Source of the DNA: Enterococcus cecorum | GTDB taxonomy: Bacteria > Bacillota > Bacilli > Lactobacillales > Enterococcaceae | Reading direction: 5' to 3' | DNA: 64,000 bases | Assembly: GCF_023221775.1 (NCBI RefSeq) | Contig: NZ_JAKUDS010000008.1 | Location: 1-64,000 of the forward strand | Shown here: positions 1 through 7,879 of the stretch, in pieces | Layout of the letters: each line of letters opens with the position of its first letter | Position numbering within the stretch: position 1 is the first letter of the stretch | Position numbers and translations under genes: made by a program | The notes under the pieces: model-generated | Database searches by the model: none | What the model saw: the letters and a program-made list of their open reading frames with translations, nothing else | What the model was told of the DNA's origin: nothing

Positions 1-51
1 ATTGTGGATAAGGTTTCTATTAAATTCGGGTATAGTAGCGAATAATAATAA

Positions 52-94
52 AACAACACAGAACATTAAAACAATAGTTCTGTGTTGTTTTTTT
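52..94 (+). terminator. Strong rho-independent terminator
   Basis: A perfect 13-bp stem (52-64 with 77-89) around a 12-base loop is followed by a run of T to 94. Its T-run points to the plus strand, so it should end a plus-strand transcript entering from the left of the window. The stop codon of the convergent deoR-type gene lies in the loop, so one arm is also coding sequence. Confidence 0.85.
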
Positions 95-791
95 CTGCTA
101 TTTTTATATATCTCTTATCTGTTTTATTATCGGTAATAATATGATCAAACTGATCCCAGTCAGAAAATCGATATGCATGTGTTTTTCCAAATTTGGAATG
201 ATCCACCAATAAGATTTTCTTATTAGCAAGATTCATAACTTTTTTTTTAAATAATGCTTGAGAAAAATTTGCTTCATAAATGCCATGTTCATCAATAGCG
301 GTAGAACTAAACAGGCACAAATCTATACGGAAAAGTTTCAAGAATTCATTTCCATAATCACCAATGACACTTTCAGCATCTTTTATAGCTTCACCACCGA
401 TGATGTAGACTCTATTGTCTGATCTACATGTTTGTAATAATTTATACGCAGTATTTAATCCGTTTGTAATGATAACCATATTAGAAAGATTTGATATGTA
501 TGGTAGCAAGGCCTTTACTGTTGAGCTAGAATCAACGAATATACACATTCCTGATCCAATAAAAATGCTTGCAATATCTGCAATGTACATTTTTTCTTTT
601 ATCATAACATTTTCTCTATAGTTGGTTGAGATGACATGATTTTTTTCTACTTCTAGTACTACTCCACCGCGATATCTTCTAACTAGTCCTTCTTTTTCCA
701 AATCAAGTATCTCTCTTCTCAAAGTTGATGATGAAATAGCTAATTCTTTTTCTAGTTTATGATTGCTCATTTTTTTATGGATTTTCAGCAT
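66..791 (-). CDS. DeoR-family transcriptional regulator
   Basis: Predicted cytoplasmic sugar-responsive repressor of the DeoR/GlpR family, 241 aa. The N-terminal winged helix shows the family signature (SSTLRRE near residues 21-27, RYRGG near 39-43). The rest is a DeoR sensor domain of the ISOCOT fold with the usual SSTxxA, TNGL, IGG and LLVDHSKFGK stretches, which normally bind a phosphorylated sugar. The N-terminus is about a dozen residues shorter than typical members: an in-frame stop lies four codons before the ATG, and no good ribosome binding site precedes it, so the first helix is partly missing. It may be functional, use a non-canonical start, or be a mildly truncated copy. Its target is probably outside the window or the PTS operon to the right. 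Confidence 0.85.
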   Translation of the reverse strand: MLKIHKKMSNHKLEKELAISSSTLRREILDLEKEGLVRRYRGGVVLEVEKNHVISTNYRENVMIKEKMYIADIASIFIGSGMCIFVDSSSTVKALLPYISNLSNMVIITNGLNTAYKLLQTCRSDNRVYIIGGEAIKDAESVIGDYGNEFLKLFRIDLCLFSSTAIDEHGIYEANFSQALFKKKVMNLANKKILLVDHSKFGKTHAYRFSDWDQFDHIITDNKTDKRYIKIAEKNNTELLF

Positions 792-898
792 ATGTGGAAG
801 TTAATGCTTTTGGTAATTTCAAACGAGTTTGAATTTAATGGCTCTTCATACTTAAATGAGTTTTACAAATAATTCTAATAATTATTGAAATTTTTATG

Positions 899-945
899 GT
901 CAATATCTAGCGTTGTGGCGGTGTTTAGATATTGACTGTTTTTAT
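899..945 (+). terminator. Terminator-like hairpin
   Basis: A perfect 11-bp inverted repeat (899-909 with 926-936) with a 16-base loop is followed by TGTTTTTAT. No annotated gene reads into it on this strand. It may end a short untranslated RNA or be a leader structure. Confidence 0.55.
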
Positions 946-1075
946 ATCTATATTAAAATATGTTGAATATAAAGTATTATAAAAGAAAAGATGTTTGTAG
1001 AATTATGAATAATTTTTTTATTTAATCCGAAATGAATAGCACAACCATCTTATTATTTATCATAGAGTTACTATA

Positions 1076-1114
1076 GAGAGAACTACCTTAACCATTGGTA
1101 TATTCTCTTTTTTT
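1076..1114 (+). terminator. Terminator-like hairpin
   Basis: Bases 1077-1087 pair with 1097-1108 through GAGAA/TTCTC and TACC/GGTA blocks, and seven T follow. Together with the hairpin at 899 it brackets about 130 bases of non-coding DNA upstream of the PTS-regulator promoter. Confidence 0.55.
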
Positions 1115-1178
1115 GTTATGTTAAAGATGCATTACAAAAACAAAAAAACAGCATGACAAAATCTAGTTTGATTTGAGG

Positions 1179-1207
1179 TTTCAATCACCTGAGGACAAGC
1201 ATATAAT
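1179..1207 (+). promoter_or_regulatory. Sigma-A-type promoter for the PTS-regulator operon
   Basis: A weak -35 TTTCAA (1179-1184), a 17-base spacer and a perfect TATAAT (1202-1207). An AGGAGG ribosome site at about 1218 lies ten bases before the ATG at 1234. Confidence 0.6.
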
Positions 1208-1233
1208 GAAATATGTAGGAGGGATAAAATAAA

Positions 1234-3261
1234 ATGAATGAACGGATCCGAGAAATAATTTCTATTTTACTAAAAAATCCTACTATTAAATCTAGTGAGT
1301 TGGCTGATAAACTTTCTTTAACCAGGAGACAAGTGAACTATGCTATTACTCAATTTAATCAGGAAATGGCTTTAAATAGGTTGCCTGGAATTGTAAGAAA
1401 AAATGATGGTACTTTTTTTGTTCCATTAGAAGTTGTTCAAACAATAACAGAAAATTTTATTTCAAATGAACTTTATTCTGATCAAGAAAGAGTGGTCATT
1501 ATTCTTTATATTTTGGCATTAAATAATGATTATACAAGTGTTCAACATTTTCTGGATTATTTAGAAGTAAGTCGTAGTACATTTACGGAAGATATAAAAC
1601 GTGCTCAATGGTTAGTAGAAAAATATCGATTAGAAATCATTTATGATCGTACTAATGGATATCATATAGAAGGCTCAGAACATTATTTATTACATTTAAT
1701 CAGTGACTTGGTAAAACAATATCATCTAATGAACCAAGAAATCTATGAATCAATCTTTGGTAGGAAAGTTACTTTTGAAAATATTATGCATATTATCCAT
1801 AGTATGGAACAAATGCTTCATCTTAGTTATTCTGATGAGTCCATAGAGTATTTGAAGATATTTTTAATTATATTAATGATAAGAGCAAATAATAGTGGAA
1901 AACAGGATGACTTTTTTAAAGGTAATTTGAAATCAACTCCAGAGTATCGAATGCTGTCGATACTATTAATGGAAGATGATCTAGAGATTTCAAATGGCTA
2001 TAAAGAGTGGATGGCACTGGCTTTTTTAACTTCAAATATTTTTGAAAAGAAAACAACTCAAGAATATGATTCTGATGCGGAGTTAAAAGGGTATATACAC
2101 GAAATGGTCAACAATTTTGAAGAACAGACTTTAATTATTGTAGATGATAGAAAGAGTTTTGAACAAAGATTATTGAATCATCTACGTCCTGCCTGTTTTC
2201 GAATAAAGTATGATTTGAGTTTAGGGACATATTCTTTTGAGAACTTAGTTAAAGATTCAAATCATGGAATATTAGTTGAATTGATGAAAGACTTAATTAT
2301 TCCGATAGAAGATTGGTTGGGGAAGGCTTTTCCAAATGATGAATTAGACTTGCTCTCCTATTATTTTGGGTATCAACTAATTTCGAATAATCAAATGGGA
2401 ATGAATCAACAACCTCGAGCAGTTATTGTTTGTCAAAATGGGGTAGTTGTTTCGAAATTAATGATGGAAAATTTGAAGAAATTATTTCCGGAATTACATT
2501 TTATTGCATCTTTATCTAAGCGAGATTTCTATAAGTATGAAGAAGACTATGATTTAGTTTTTTCAACAACTCCTTTAAATACAGATATGAATCAATATAT
2601 TGTTGATCCAATAATGAGTTACAATCAACAAATACAGTTACGCTACAATGTATTAAATAAATTAGGACTGAATAAAGTAGATAGTGATGTCGACAAGTTA
2701 ATCGATACCATTCGCAAGTATGCTAATATTGATGATTTATCACGGTTAAAAGATGAAATAAAAATATTTTTAATTCAACAGGATGATCAATCTTCAATTA
2801 ATGAAATTGATTCCTTACCTTCTTTAACCCATTATTTAAAACCAAGCTATATCCAAATAATAGATAAATGTTCAACATGGAAAGAAGCGTTTAGAATTGC
2901 TTGTATTCCTCTTTTAGAAAATCGTATAGTGACAGAAGTGTTTGTAGAAGATTGTATAAAACAAGCTTCTCAATCTGATTACTCTAGCTACCTTGGAAAA
3001 GAGTCTTGCATTCCACACACTTCAAAAGAGAATGGCATACTGAATGATGGTATCAGCTTATTAGTGCTAAGACAACCAATTGTTCTTCCAGATGGTAAAA
3101 AAATAAAGTACATTTTTCCACTATCATTTAATGATTTAACAAAACATTTAAAAGCTATTAATCAATTAGCTGATGTATGTAGAGATTCTGGATTACTTCG
3201 GAGTATATCTGAAAGTTTAAGTGAGAAAGAAATTTATCAACTAATCCGAAAAAATACTTGA
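1234..3261 (+). CDS. BglG/LicR-type PTS-controlled transcriptional activator
   Basis: A 675-aa modular regulator. An N-terminal HTH_11 domain (about 1-60) and a second helix-turn-helix (about 80-145) are followed by two PTS regulation domains (about 175-385). Next comes an EIIB-like domain of galactitol type with a phosphorylatable Cys near residue 400 (VIVCQNG), then an EIIA-like domain with IPH at about 593-595. This is the MtlR/LicR architecture: a DNA-binding activator whose PRDs are phosphorylated by HPr and the cognate EIIB, so the operon is on when substrate flows through the PTS. The next gene starts within about ten bases of its stop, so regulator and pathway genes share a transcript. 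The matching EIIA, EIIB and EIIC genes downstream make them the likely signal source. The exact substrate cannot be read from this protein. Confidence 0.9.
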   Translation: MNERIREIISILLKNPTIKSSELADKLSLTRRQVNYAITQFNQEMALNRLPGIVRKNDGTFFVPLEVVQTITENFISNELYSDQERVVIILYILALNNDYTSVQHFLDYLEVSRSTFTEDIKRAQWLVEKYRLEIIYDRTNGYHIEGSEHYLLHLISDLVKQYHLMNQEIYESIFGRKVTFENIMHIIHSMEQMLHLSYSDESIEYLKIFLIILMIRANNSGKQDDFFKGNLKSTPEYRMLSILLMEDDLEISNGYKEWMALAFLTSNIFEKKTTQEYDSDAELKGYIHEMVNNFEEQTLIIVDDRKSFEQRLLNHLRPACFRIKYDLSLGTYSFENLVKDSNHGILVELMKDLIIPIEDWLGKAFPNDELDLLSYYFGYQLISNNQMGMNQQPRAVIVCQNGVVVSKLMMENLKKLFPELHFIASLSKRDFYKYEEDYDLVFSTTPLNTDMNQYIVDPIMSYNQQIQLRYNVLNKLGLNKVDSDVDKLIDTIRKYANIDDLSRLKDEIKIFLIQQDDQSSINEIDSLPSLTHYLKPSYIQIIDKCSTWKEAFRIACIPLLENRIVTEVFVEDCIKQASQSDYSSYLGKESCIPHTSKENGILNDGISLLVLRQPIVLPDGKKIKYIFPLSFNDLTKHLKAINQLADVCRDSGLLRSISESLSEKEIYQLIRKNT

Positions 3262-3271
3262 GGTGTATAGA

Positions 3272-3895
3272 ATGAAAAACTATCCAAAATATACAATTAT
3301 TATGAGAGGGTATACATTAGAGCAATCTGAAGCAATTATTCAAGCTATGGAAGGCTTAGAAGATAAATTTGCTGTAGAGATGACAATGAATACTCCAAAT
3401 TGTATAGAATATATAAAAAAATTAAGTAAAAAGTATGGAGATAGAAGAATAATTGGTGCAGGTACAGTTCGTACATTAAAAGATGCAAAAGAAGCAATTG
3501 AGGCAGGTGCAAAGTTCTTGTTAGGTCCGCATCAATTTACTCAAGATATTTTTGATTATGCTGATAAACACAAAGTTATGACTGTTCCCTCAGCGATGAC
3601 ACCAACAGAAATTAATCAGATGCTTGCAAGCGGTGCAGACATTGTAAAAATATTTCCTGCAGCAGTTGTGACACCAAGATTTTTTAAAGATGTGCAAGCG
3701 CCTTTAGGAAAGCTACCTTTAATGGCTGTAGGGGGAGTTTCAATAAATAATGCGAAACAATTTTTAAATAATGGTGCTACATATCTAGGAATGGGCTCAG
3801 GATTATTTAAAAAAGAGGATATTGAAAATTGTAACATTGAGCGATTATCGGACTCGTTGAAGGATTTTTTGATGACAGTAGAGGGGATGGAGTAA
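3272..3895 (+). CDS. 2-dehydro-3-deoxy-6-phosphogluconate/galactonate aldolase-type enzyme
   Basis: Class I aldolase of the KDPG/KDPGal family, 207 aa (usual length about 205). It should split a 2-keto-3-deoxy-6-phosphoaldonate into pyruvate and glyceraldehyde 3-phosphate. The Schiff-base lysine sits in DIVKIFPA (about residue 126), the catalytic Glu in VEMTMNTP (about 36), and phosphate contacts are expected in GAGTV and AVGGVS. A GTG nine bases upstream is in frame, but the ATG at 3272 has GAGG eight bases before it and is preferred. It lies between the PTS regulator and the PTS genes, with a galactonate dehydratase downstream, so 6-phospho-2-dehydro-3-deoxygalactonate is the most likely substrate. 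Phosphogluconate- or glucosaminate-type substrates are not excluded. Confidence 0.85.
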   Translation: MKNYPKYTIIMRGYTLEQSEAIIQAMEGLEDKFAVEMTMNTPNCIEYIKKLSKKYGDRRIIGAGTVRTLKDAKEAIEAGAKFLLGPHQFTQDIFDYADKHKVMTVPSAMTPTEINQMLASGADIVKIFPAAVVTPRFFKDVQAPLGKLPLMAVGGVSINNAKQFLNNGATYLGMGSGLFKKEDIENCNIERLSDSLKDFLMTVEGME

Positions 3896-3898
3896 TTT

Positions 3899-4357
3899 AT
3901 GGACTTAGTTTTGAATGAGCAATTAGTCTTTAGAGATTTAAAAGTAAAAAATCAAGAGGAAGTATTAGATTGTTTATCTAAAAAGTTGCTCGAGCTAGGA
4001 TTTGTGAAAGATGAATATGTTGAAGCAATAAAACAAAGAGAAAAAGAATACCCAACAGGTTTGCCGTCAACAGAGCCTGTAGTTGCTATACCTCATGCTA
4101 ATTATGAGATGGTAGATAAAACAACATTAGCAATAGCAACTTTAAAGGAACCAATATTGTTTGAAAATATGGAAAATCATCAAGAAAAATTACCGGTTCG
4201 AATTGTCATTATGATGGCTATTGGTGAACCGCACGGACAGATTGAAATGTTACAAAAAATAGTAGGTATTATCCAAAATCAAGATTTACGAAAAAAAATG
4301 ATAACAGCTTCTAATGATAAAGAACTATTAGATTTATTAGAACAAGCTATTGCCTAA
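3899..4357 (+). CDS. PTS EIIA component, fructose/galactitol type
   Basis: A 152-aa soluble EIIA of the fructose-mannitol/galactitol superfamily (PTS_EIIA_2 fold). The phospho-accepting histidine is His66 in AIPHAN, and the surrounding EYPTGLP is typical. It passes phosphate from HPr to the Cys-type EIIB encoded next. The ATG follows the aldolase stop by three bases, with an AGGGG ribosome site inside the aldolase 3' end, so translation is coupled. Separate A, B and C subunits are the GatABC arrangement, used for galactitol and, in several Firmicutes, other polyols and sugar acids. Confidence 0.88.
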   Translation: MDLVLNEQLVFRDLKVKNQEEVLDCLSKKLLELGFVKDEYVEAIKQREKEYPTGLPSTEPVVAIPHANYEMVDKTTLAIATLKEPILFENMENHQEKLPVRIVIMMAIGEPHGQIEMLQKIVGIIQNQDLRKKMITASNDKELLDLLEQAIA

Positions 4358-4375
4358 AAGAAAGGATGTTTAATA

Positions 4376-4654
4376 ATGAAAAGAATTTTAGTTGCATGTG
4401 GAAATGGAATTGCTACTTCAACAGTTGTAGCAACAAAGGTAAGACAATTTTTAGAAGAACAAGGGATTCAGGCGGAAACAACACAAACGAAATTGATGGA
4501 GGTACCAGGTAAAGTTCAAGGTTATGATTTGCTAGTTACAACTGGTCAATTTGAAGGTCAAACCGGGGATGTTCCAGTGGTTAAAGGAATGCCTATTTTA
4601 ACAGGAATTGGTGCAGATCAAACCTTACAAGAAATATTAAGTTATTTAAAATAA
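4376..4654 (+). CDS. PTS EIIB component, galactitol type
   Basis: A 92-aa EIIB of the GatB type. The active cysteine is Cys8 in the phosphate loop VACGNGIATST. The protein is about the family's usual length and ends a few codons after the last beta strand. A GAAAGGATG ribosome site precedes the ATG. It hands phosphate from the EIIA at 3899 to the substrate bound by the EIIC at 4673, and probably also phosphorylates the PRD regulator at 1234. Confidence 0.9.
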   Translation: MKRILVACGNGIATSTVVATKVRQFLEEQGIQAETTQTKLMEVPGKVQGYDLLVTTGQFEGQTGDVPVVKGMPILTGIGADQTLQEILSYLK

Positions 4655-4672
4655 TAAAGGAGTATCAATAAT

Positions 4673-6034
4673 ATGAAGTTTATAATGGATATATTCAATT
4701 TCTTTATTGCTGCAGGTCCTACTGTAATGCTTCCTGTAATCATTACAATTATTGGCTTAATTTTTGGTTTAAAAATTTCGAAAGCGTTTAAATCCGGGTT
4801 GACTCTAGGAATTGGCTTTGCTGGTATCAAATTAATTCTTGACTTTATGACTACTAACGTTGGACCAGCAGCTAAAGCAATGGTTGATCGTACAGGAGTT
4901 CACTTAGATGCATTGGATGTTGGTTGGGGATCTATTGCAGCTGTTACTTGGGCTTCACCAATTATTGCTATTTTAATTTTTGCTATTCTAATTGTGAACA
5001 TTATTTTGCTTGTACTAAAACGTACTCAGACATTAGATGTTGATATTTGGAATTACCATCATATGGCTATCGTTGGTGTAATGGTTTATTTTGTCACAAA
5101 AAATGTTTTACTTGGTGTGGGAGCATCTATTGTGATGGCTATTATTACCTTTAAACTTTCTGATTGGTCACAACCATTAGTAGAAGATTTCTTTGGTATA
5201 CCAGGAGTTTCTTTGCCAACAGTTTCAGCTTTGTCTTCATTAGTGATTGCATGGCCGATGAATTGGCTTTTGGATAAAATTCCACTATTTAGAAAATCAA
5301 AATTTACGATTAAAGATGCTCAAAAATATTTAGGCTTCTTTGGAGATTCAATGATTATGGGATTAATTATTGGAATCGCCATTGGTGCATTAGCTGGATA
5401 TGATATCAAACAAATTCTACAATTAGGTGTAAGTATGTCAGCTGTATTGGTATTGATTCCTAAAATGACTTCATTATTCATGGAAGGATTGATGCCTATT
5501 TCAGACTCTGCTCAAAAATGGTCTCAAAATAAATTTAAAGGCCGTCGTTTATTCATTGGTTTGGATGCAGCAGTTGTAGTTGGTAATCCAGATGTAATTA
5601 CTACTGCATTGATTATTATTCCACTTACAATTGCAATGGCATTAGTTTTACCTGGAAACCGTGTATTACCATTTGCTGACTTAGCTGTAGTACCATTTAG
5701 AGTTGCGATGGTAGTTGCATTAACTAGAGGTAATTTATTGAAAAATATTGTTATTGGTTTAGTAGTTACAGCATCATTGTTATGGTGTGGATCTGCTACA
5801 TCTCCTGTTTTAACAGCAATTGCTAAATCTGTAGGTATTAATTTAGGAACAAGTGCAGTATTAATTTCTTCATTCGCTTCTACTTCAATGATTCAAAGTT
5901 ACTTGGTATTCATTGCATTTACCTTTAAACCGTTGATTAGTATCCCTATTTTATTAGTTGCATTTGCAGCAGCATGGTTCTATTTTGAAAAGGTAAAAAA
6001 AGTTAATGGTGAAAGTGAATTGGAGAATGCGTAA
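4673..6034 (+). CDS. PTS EIIC component, galactitol type (GatC family)
   Basis: A 453-aa integral membrane permease of the PTS galactitol family. It has many hydrophobic helices and conserved stretches such as GPTVMLP near the N-terminus, FGDSMIMGL mid-protein, LMPISDSAQKW, and GNPDVITTA in the C-terminal half, all typical of GatC/SgcC. It translocates and phosphorylates the substrate with EIIA and EIIB. An AAAGGAG site lies 11 bases before the ATG. The next gene is a galactonate dehydratase homologue, so a sugar acid (galactonate-like) rather than galactitol is the favoured substrate. This is inference from context. Confidence 0.9.
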   Translation: MKFIMDIFNFFIAAGPTVMLPVIITIIGLIFGLKISKAFKSGLTLGIGFAGIKLILDFMTTNVGPAAKAMVDRTGVHLDALDVGWGSIAAVTWASPIIAILIFAILIVNIILLVLKRTQTLDVDIWNYHHMAIVGVMVYFVTKNVLLGVGASIVMAIITFKLSDWSQPLVEDFFGIPGVSLPTVSALSSLVIAWPMNWLLDKIPLFRKSKFTIKDAQKYLGFFGDSMIMGLIIGIAIGALAGYDIKQILQLGVSMSAVLVLIPKMTSLFMEGLMPISDSAQKWSQNKFKGRRLFIGLDAAVVVGNPDVITTALIIIPLTIAMALVLPGNRVLPFADLAVVPFRVAMVVALTRGNLLKNIVIGLVVTASLLWCGSATSPVLTAIAKSVGINLGTSAVLISSFASTSMIQSYLVFIAFTFKPLISIPILLVAFAAAWFYFEKVKKVNGESELENA

Positions 6035-6052
6035 ATGAGAGGATGAAATGTT

Positions 6053-7198
6053 GTGAAGATATCAGATATAACTGTTTATAAAGTAAAACCACGTTGGATT
6101 TTTGTGAAGATTTCAACTGATGAAGGAATCGAAGGCTGGGGAGAAATGATTTCCGGTACCAAAACAGAAACTGTAGTAGCCGGTGCTTATGAGATTGGTA
6201 ATCGCCTAATTGGTCGTAATCCTTTTGAAATTGAGCGACTATTCCAGGAAATGCATCGTTCATTCTTTAGAGGTGGTCCAATTAATGGGACAATTGTTTC
6301 AGGATTAGAAATGGCACTATGGGATATAAAAGGAAAGGCATTCGGTGTGCCAGTTTGGGAACTTCTTGGTGGTGCCGCTAGAGATAAAATTAAAGTTTAT
6401 TCTTGGATTGGTGGAGATCGTCCAAATGAAGTTGCAGAACAAGCACAAGATCGATTTGATAGAGGTTTTTCAGCGGTAAAAATGAACGCTACTTCTGAAT
6501 TACATTATATTGATTCTTATGAAAAAGTAGAAGAAGTGGTTGAACGAGTAGCTTCTATTCGTGAAAGATTAGGAGACAAAATGGATATTGGTGTAGATTT
6601 CCATGGTCGTGTGCATAAACCAATGGCAAAGGTGTTAGCAAAAGCCTTGGAACCATACCATCCAATGTTTTTAGAAGAAGTCGTATTACCTGAAAATGAA
6701 GAATATTTTAAAGAGGTCGCAAGTGTTGTTTCTACACCTTTAGCAACAGGAGAAAGATTATATACACGTTGGCAATATAAAAATATCTTTAAACAAGGAA
6801 GTATTGATATTTTACAGCCAGACGTTGCATTATGTGGAGGAATATTAGAAACTAGAAAGATTGCGGCAATGGCTGAAGCTTATGATATGGCAGTAGCACC
6901 TCATGCACCGTATGGACCAGTTGCATTAGCCGCTACTTTACAGGTAGATGCTTGTACCCCTAATGTCTTTATTCAAGAACAAAGCTTAGGAATCCATTAC
7001 AACAAAGGGTTTGACTTGTTAGATTTCATTAAAAATAAAGAAATTTTCCAATATAAAGACGGATATGTTGATCTTCCAAGTAAGCCAGGATTAGGTTTGG
7101 AAATGGATGAAGATAAAATTAAAGAGATTGCTCAAGAAGGTTTAGTTTGGACGAACCCTCAATGGAAAAACTATGATGGTACAATCGCAGAGTGGTAG
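6053..7198 (+). CDS. dgoD: D-galactonate dehydratase-like enolase-superfamily enzyme
   Basis: A 381-aa member of the mandelate racemase/enolase superfamily, nearly colinear with E. coli DgoD. It keeps the metal ligands D182, E208 and E234, the catalytic pair H184 (VDFHGR) and H284 (APHAPYGP), and the QEQSLGIHYNKG loop. E. coli DgoD removes water from D-galactonate to give 2-keto-3-deoxygalactonate. The start is GTG at 6053 with GAGAGGA nine bases upstream; the ATG just before it runs into a stop at once. The substrate may be 6-phosphogalactonate if the PTS phosphorylates on import, because no kinase is in the operon. The dehydratase activity class is secure; the exact substrate is inferred. 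Confidence 0.85.
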   Translation: MKISDITVYKVKPRWIFVKISTDEGIEGWGEMISGTKTETVVAGAYEIGNRLIGRNPFEIERLFQEMHRSFFRGGPINGTIVSGLEMALWDIKGKAFGVPVWELLGGAARDKIKVYSWIGGDRPNEVAEQAQDRFDRGFSAVKMNATSELHYIDSYEKVEEVVERVASIRERLGDKMDIGVDFHGRVHKPMAKVLAKALEPYHPMFLEEVVLPENEEYFKEVASVVSTPLATGERLYTRWQYKNIFKQGSIDILQPDVALCGGILETRKIAAMAEAYDMAVAPHAPYGPVALAATLQVDACTPNVFIQEQSLGIHYNKGFDLLDFIKNKEIFQYKDGYVDLPSKPGLGLEMDEDKIKEIAQEGLVWTNPQWKNYDGTIAEW

Positions 7199-7222
7199 AG
7201 TTAATTTTAGGAGAGATGATAT

Positions 7223-7684
7223 ATGTTTGAAATGTGGATTATTATTATCGCTTTAATAAGTTGGTGTATGCTTCATTTGAATAATCAACGTTCAATCATT
7301 ATCTATGCACCGTTAAATGTGGTAAAAATATTATTGGCAGTAGTTGTCAGTGTTGCTTTACTTGTTTTTTTCTGGAACACAGATATAAATAACGATATTA
7401 GGATTACACTAATTGCTAGTTTGTTAGTTGTAATTTCAATGTTAAAAGAAGGAATCAGTCAGAATAAAGTAGTAAAGTTAGGTTTACTCTCCGAAAGCCT
7501 ACAAAACATTGAATCAATTGAAATTGAAGAAGAAACAGACTATTGTCGGGTGCAATTTAATAAAAGTGCTAAAAATAGTTATGTATTAAATTTGAATTGT
7601 TCAAAAGCTGAACTTTTACATTTTCTATCAAGTTCTTCGTTTCGAGGTAATATCATTCAAAATAATGAATCCGTGTTAGAGTAA
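7223..7684 (+). CDS. Small membrane protein, unknown function
   Basis: A 153-aa protein with three hydrophobic segments (about residues 3-18, 31-50 and 60-74), then a soluble tail of about 80 residues rich in Glu, Ser and Asn. A GGAGAGATG ribosome site stands before the ATG, 24 bases after the dehydratase stop, so it is the last gene of the PTS operon. I do not recognise a family. A regulatory or accessory role in sugar-acid uptake is possible but only suggested by position. Confidence 0.6.
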   Translation: MFEMWIIIIALISWCMLHLNNQRSIIIYAPLNVVKILLAVVVSVALLVFFWNTDINNDIRITLIASLLVVISMLKEGISQNKVVKLGLLSESLQNIESIEIEEETDYCRVQFNKSAKNSYVLNLNCSKAELLHFLSSSSFRGNIIQNNESVLE

Positions 7685-7690
7685 TACATC

Positions 7691-7870
7691 GGGGCTGACC
7701 CAATAGTCACTAATAAAAAATGAATATATAAATAATCCGAACGTTCATCGTTGATTTTATGAGTAATCAAGTTGAACATTCGGATTTTCTTTGTCTTTTA
7801 TGAATTATTTATCTCATCATAAGTATTTCTTTTTTTAATTATCTTGCTAAAATACTTTTGGGTCAACCCC
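7691..7870. repeat. MITE-like element with 13-bp terminal inverted repeats
   Basis: A 180-bp non-coding unit bounded by GGGGCTGACCCAA (7691-7703) and its near-perfect inverted copy (7858-7870, one mismatch). It carries a large internal hairpin (7734-7786). No ORF lies inside. The structure fits a miniature inverted-repeat element that has become the terminator of the PTS operon. Confidence 0.55.
7734..7790 (+). terminator. Terminator inside the MITE-like unit
   Basis: A 14-bp arm (7734-7747) pairs with 7773-7786 with one or two mismatches. A second 6-bp block, TTGATT/AATCAA, closes the top, and TTTCTTTG follows. It probably ends the galactonate/PTS transcript. Confidence 0.6.
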
Positions 7871-7879
7871 GTTAATTCT

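Larger units (their letters stand above)
792..1233. other. Intergenic region with two orphan hairpins
   Basis: This 442-base gap between the divergent regulators has no credible ORF. It contains two terminator-like hairpins on the plus strand (899-945 and 1076-1114), although no plus-strand gene lies to their left, and the promoter of the downstream PTS regulator near 1179-1207. Confidence 0.7.
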
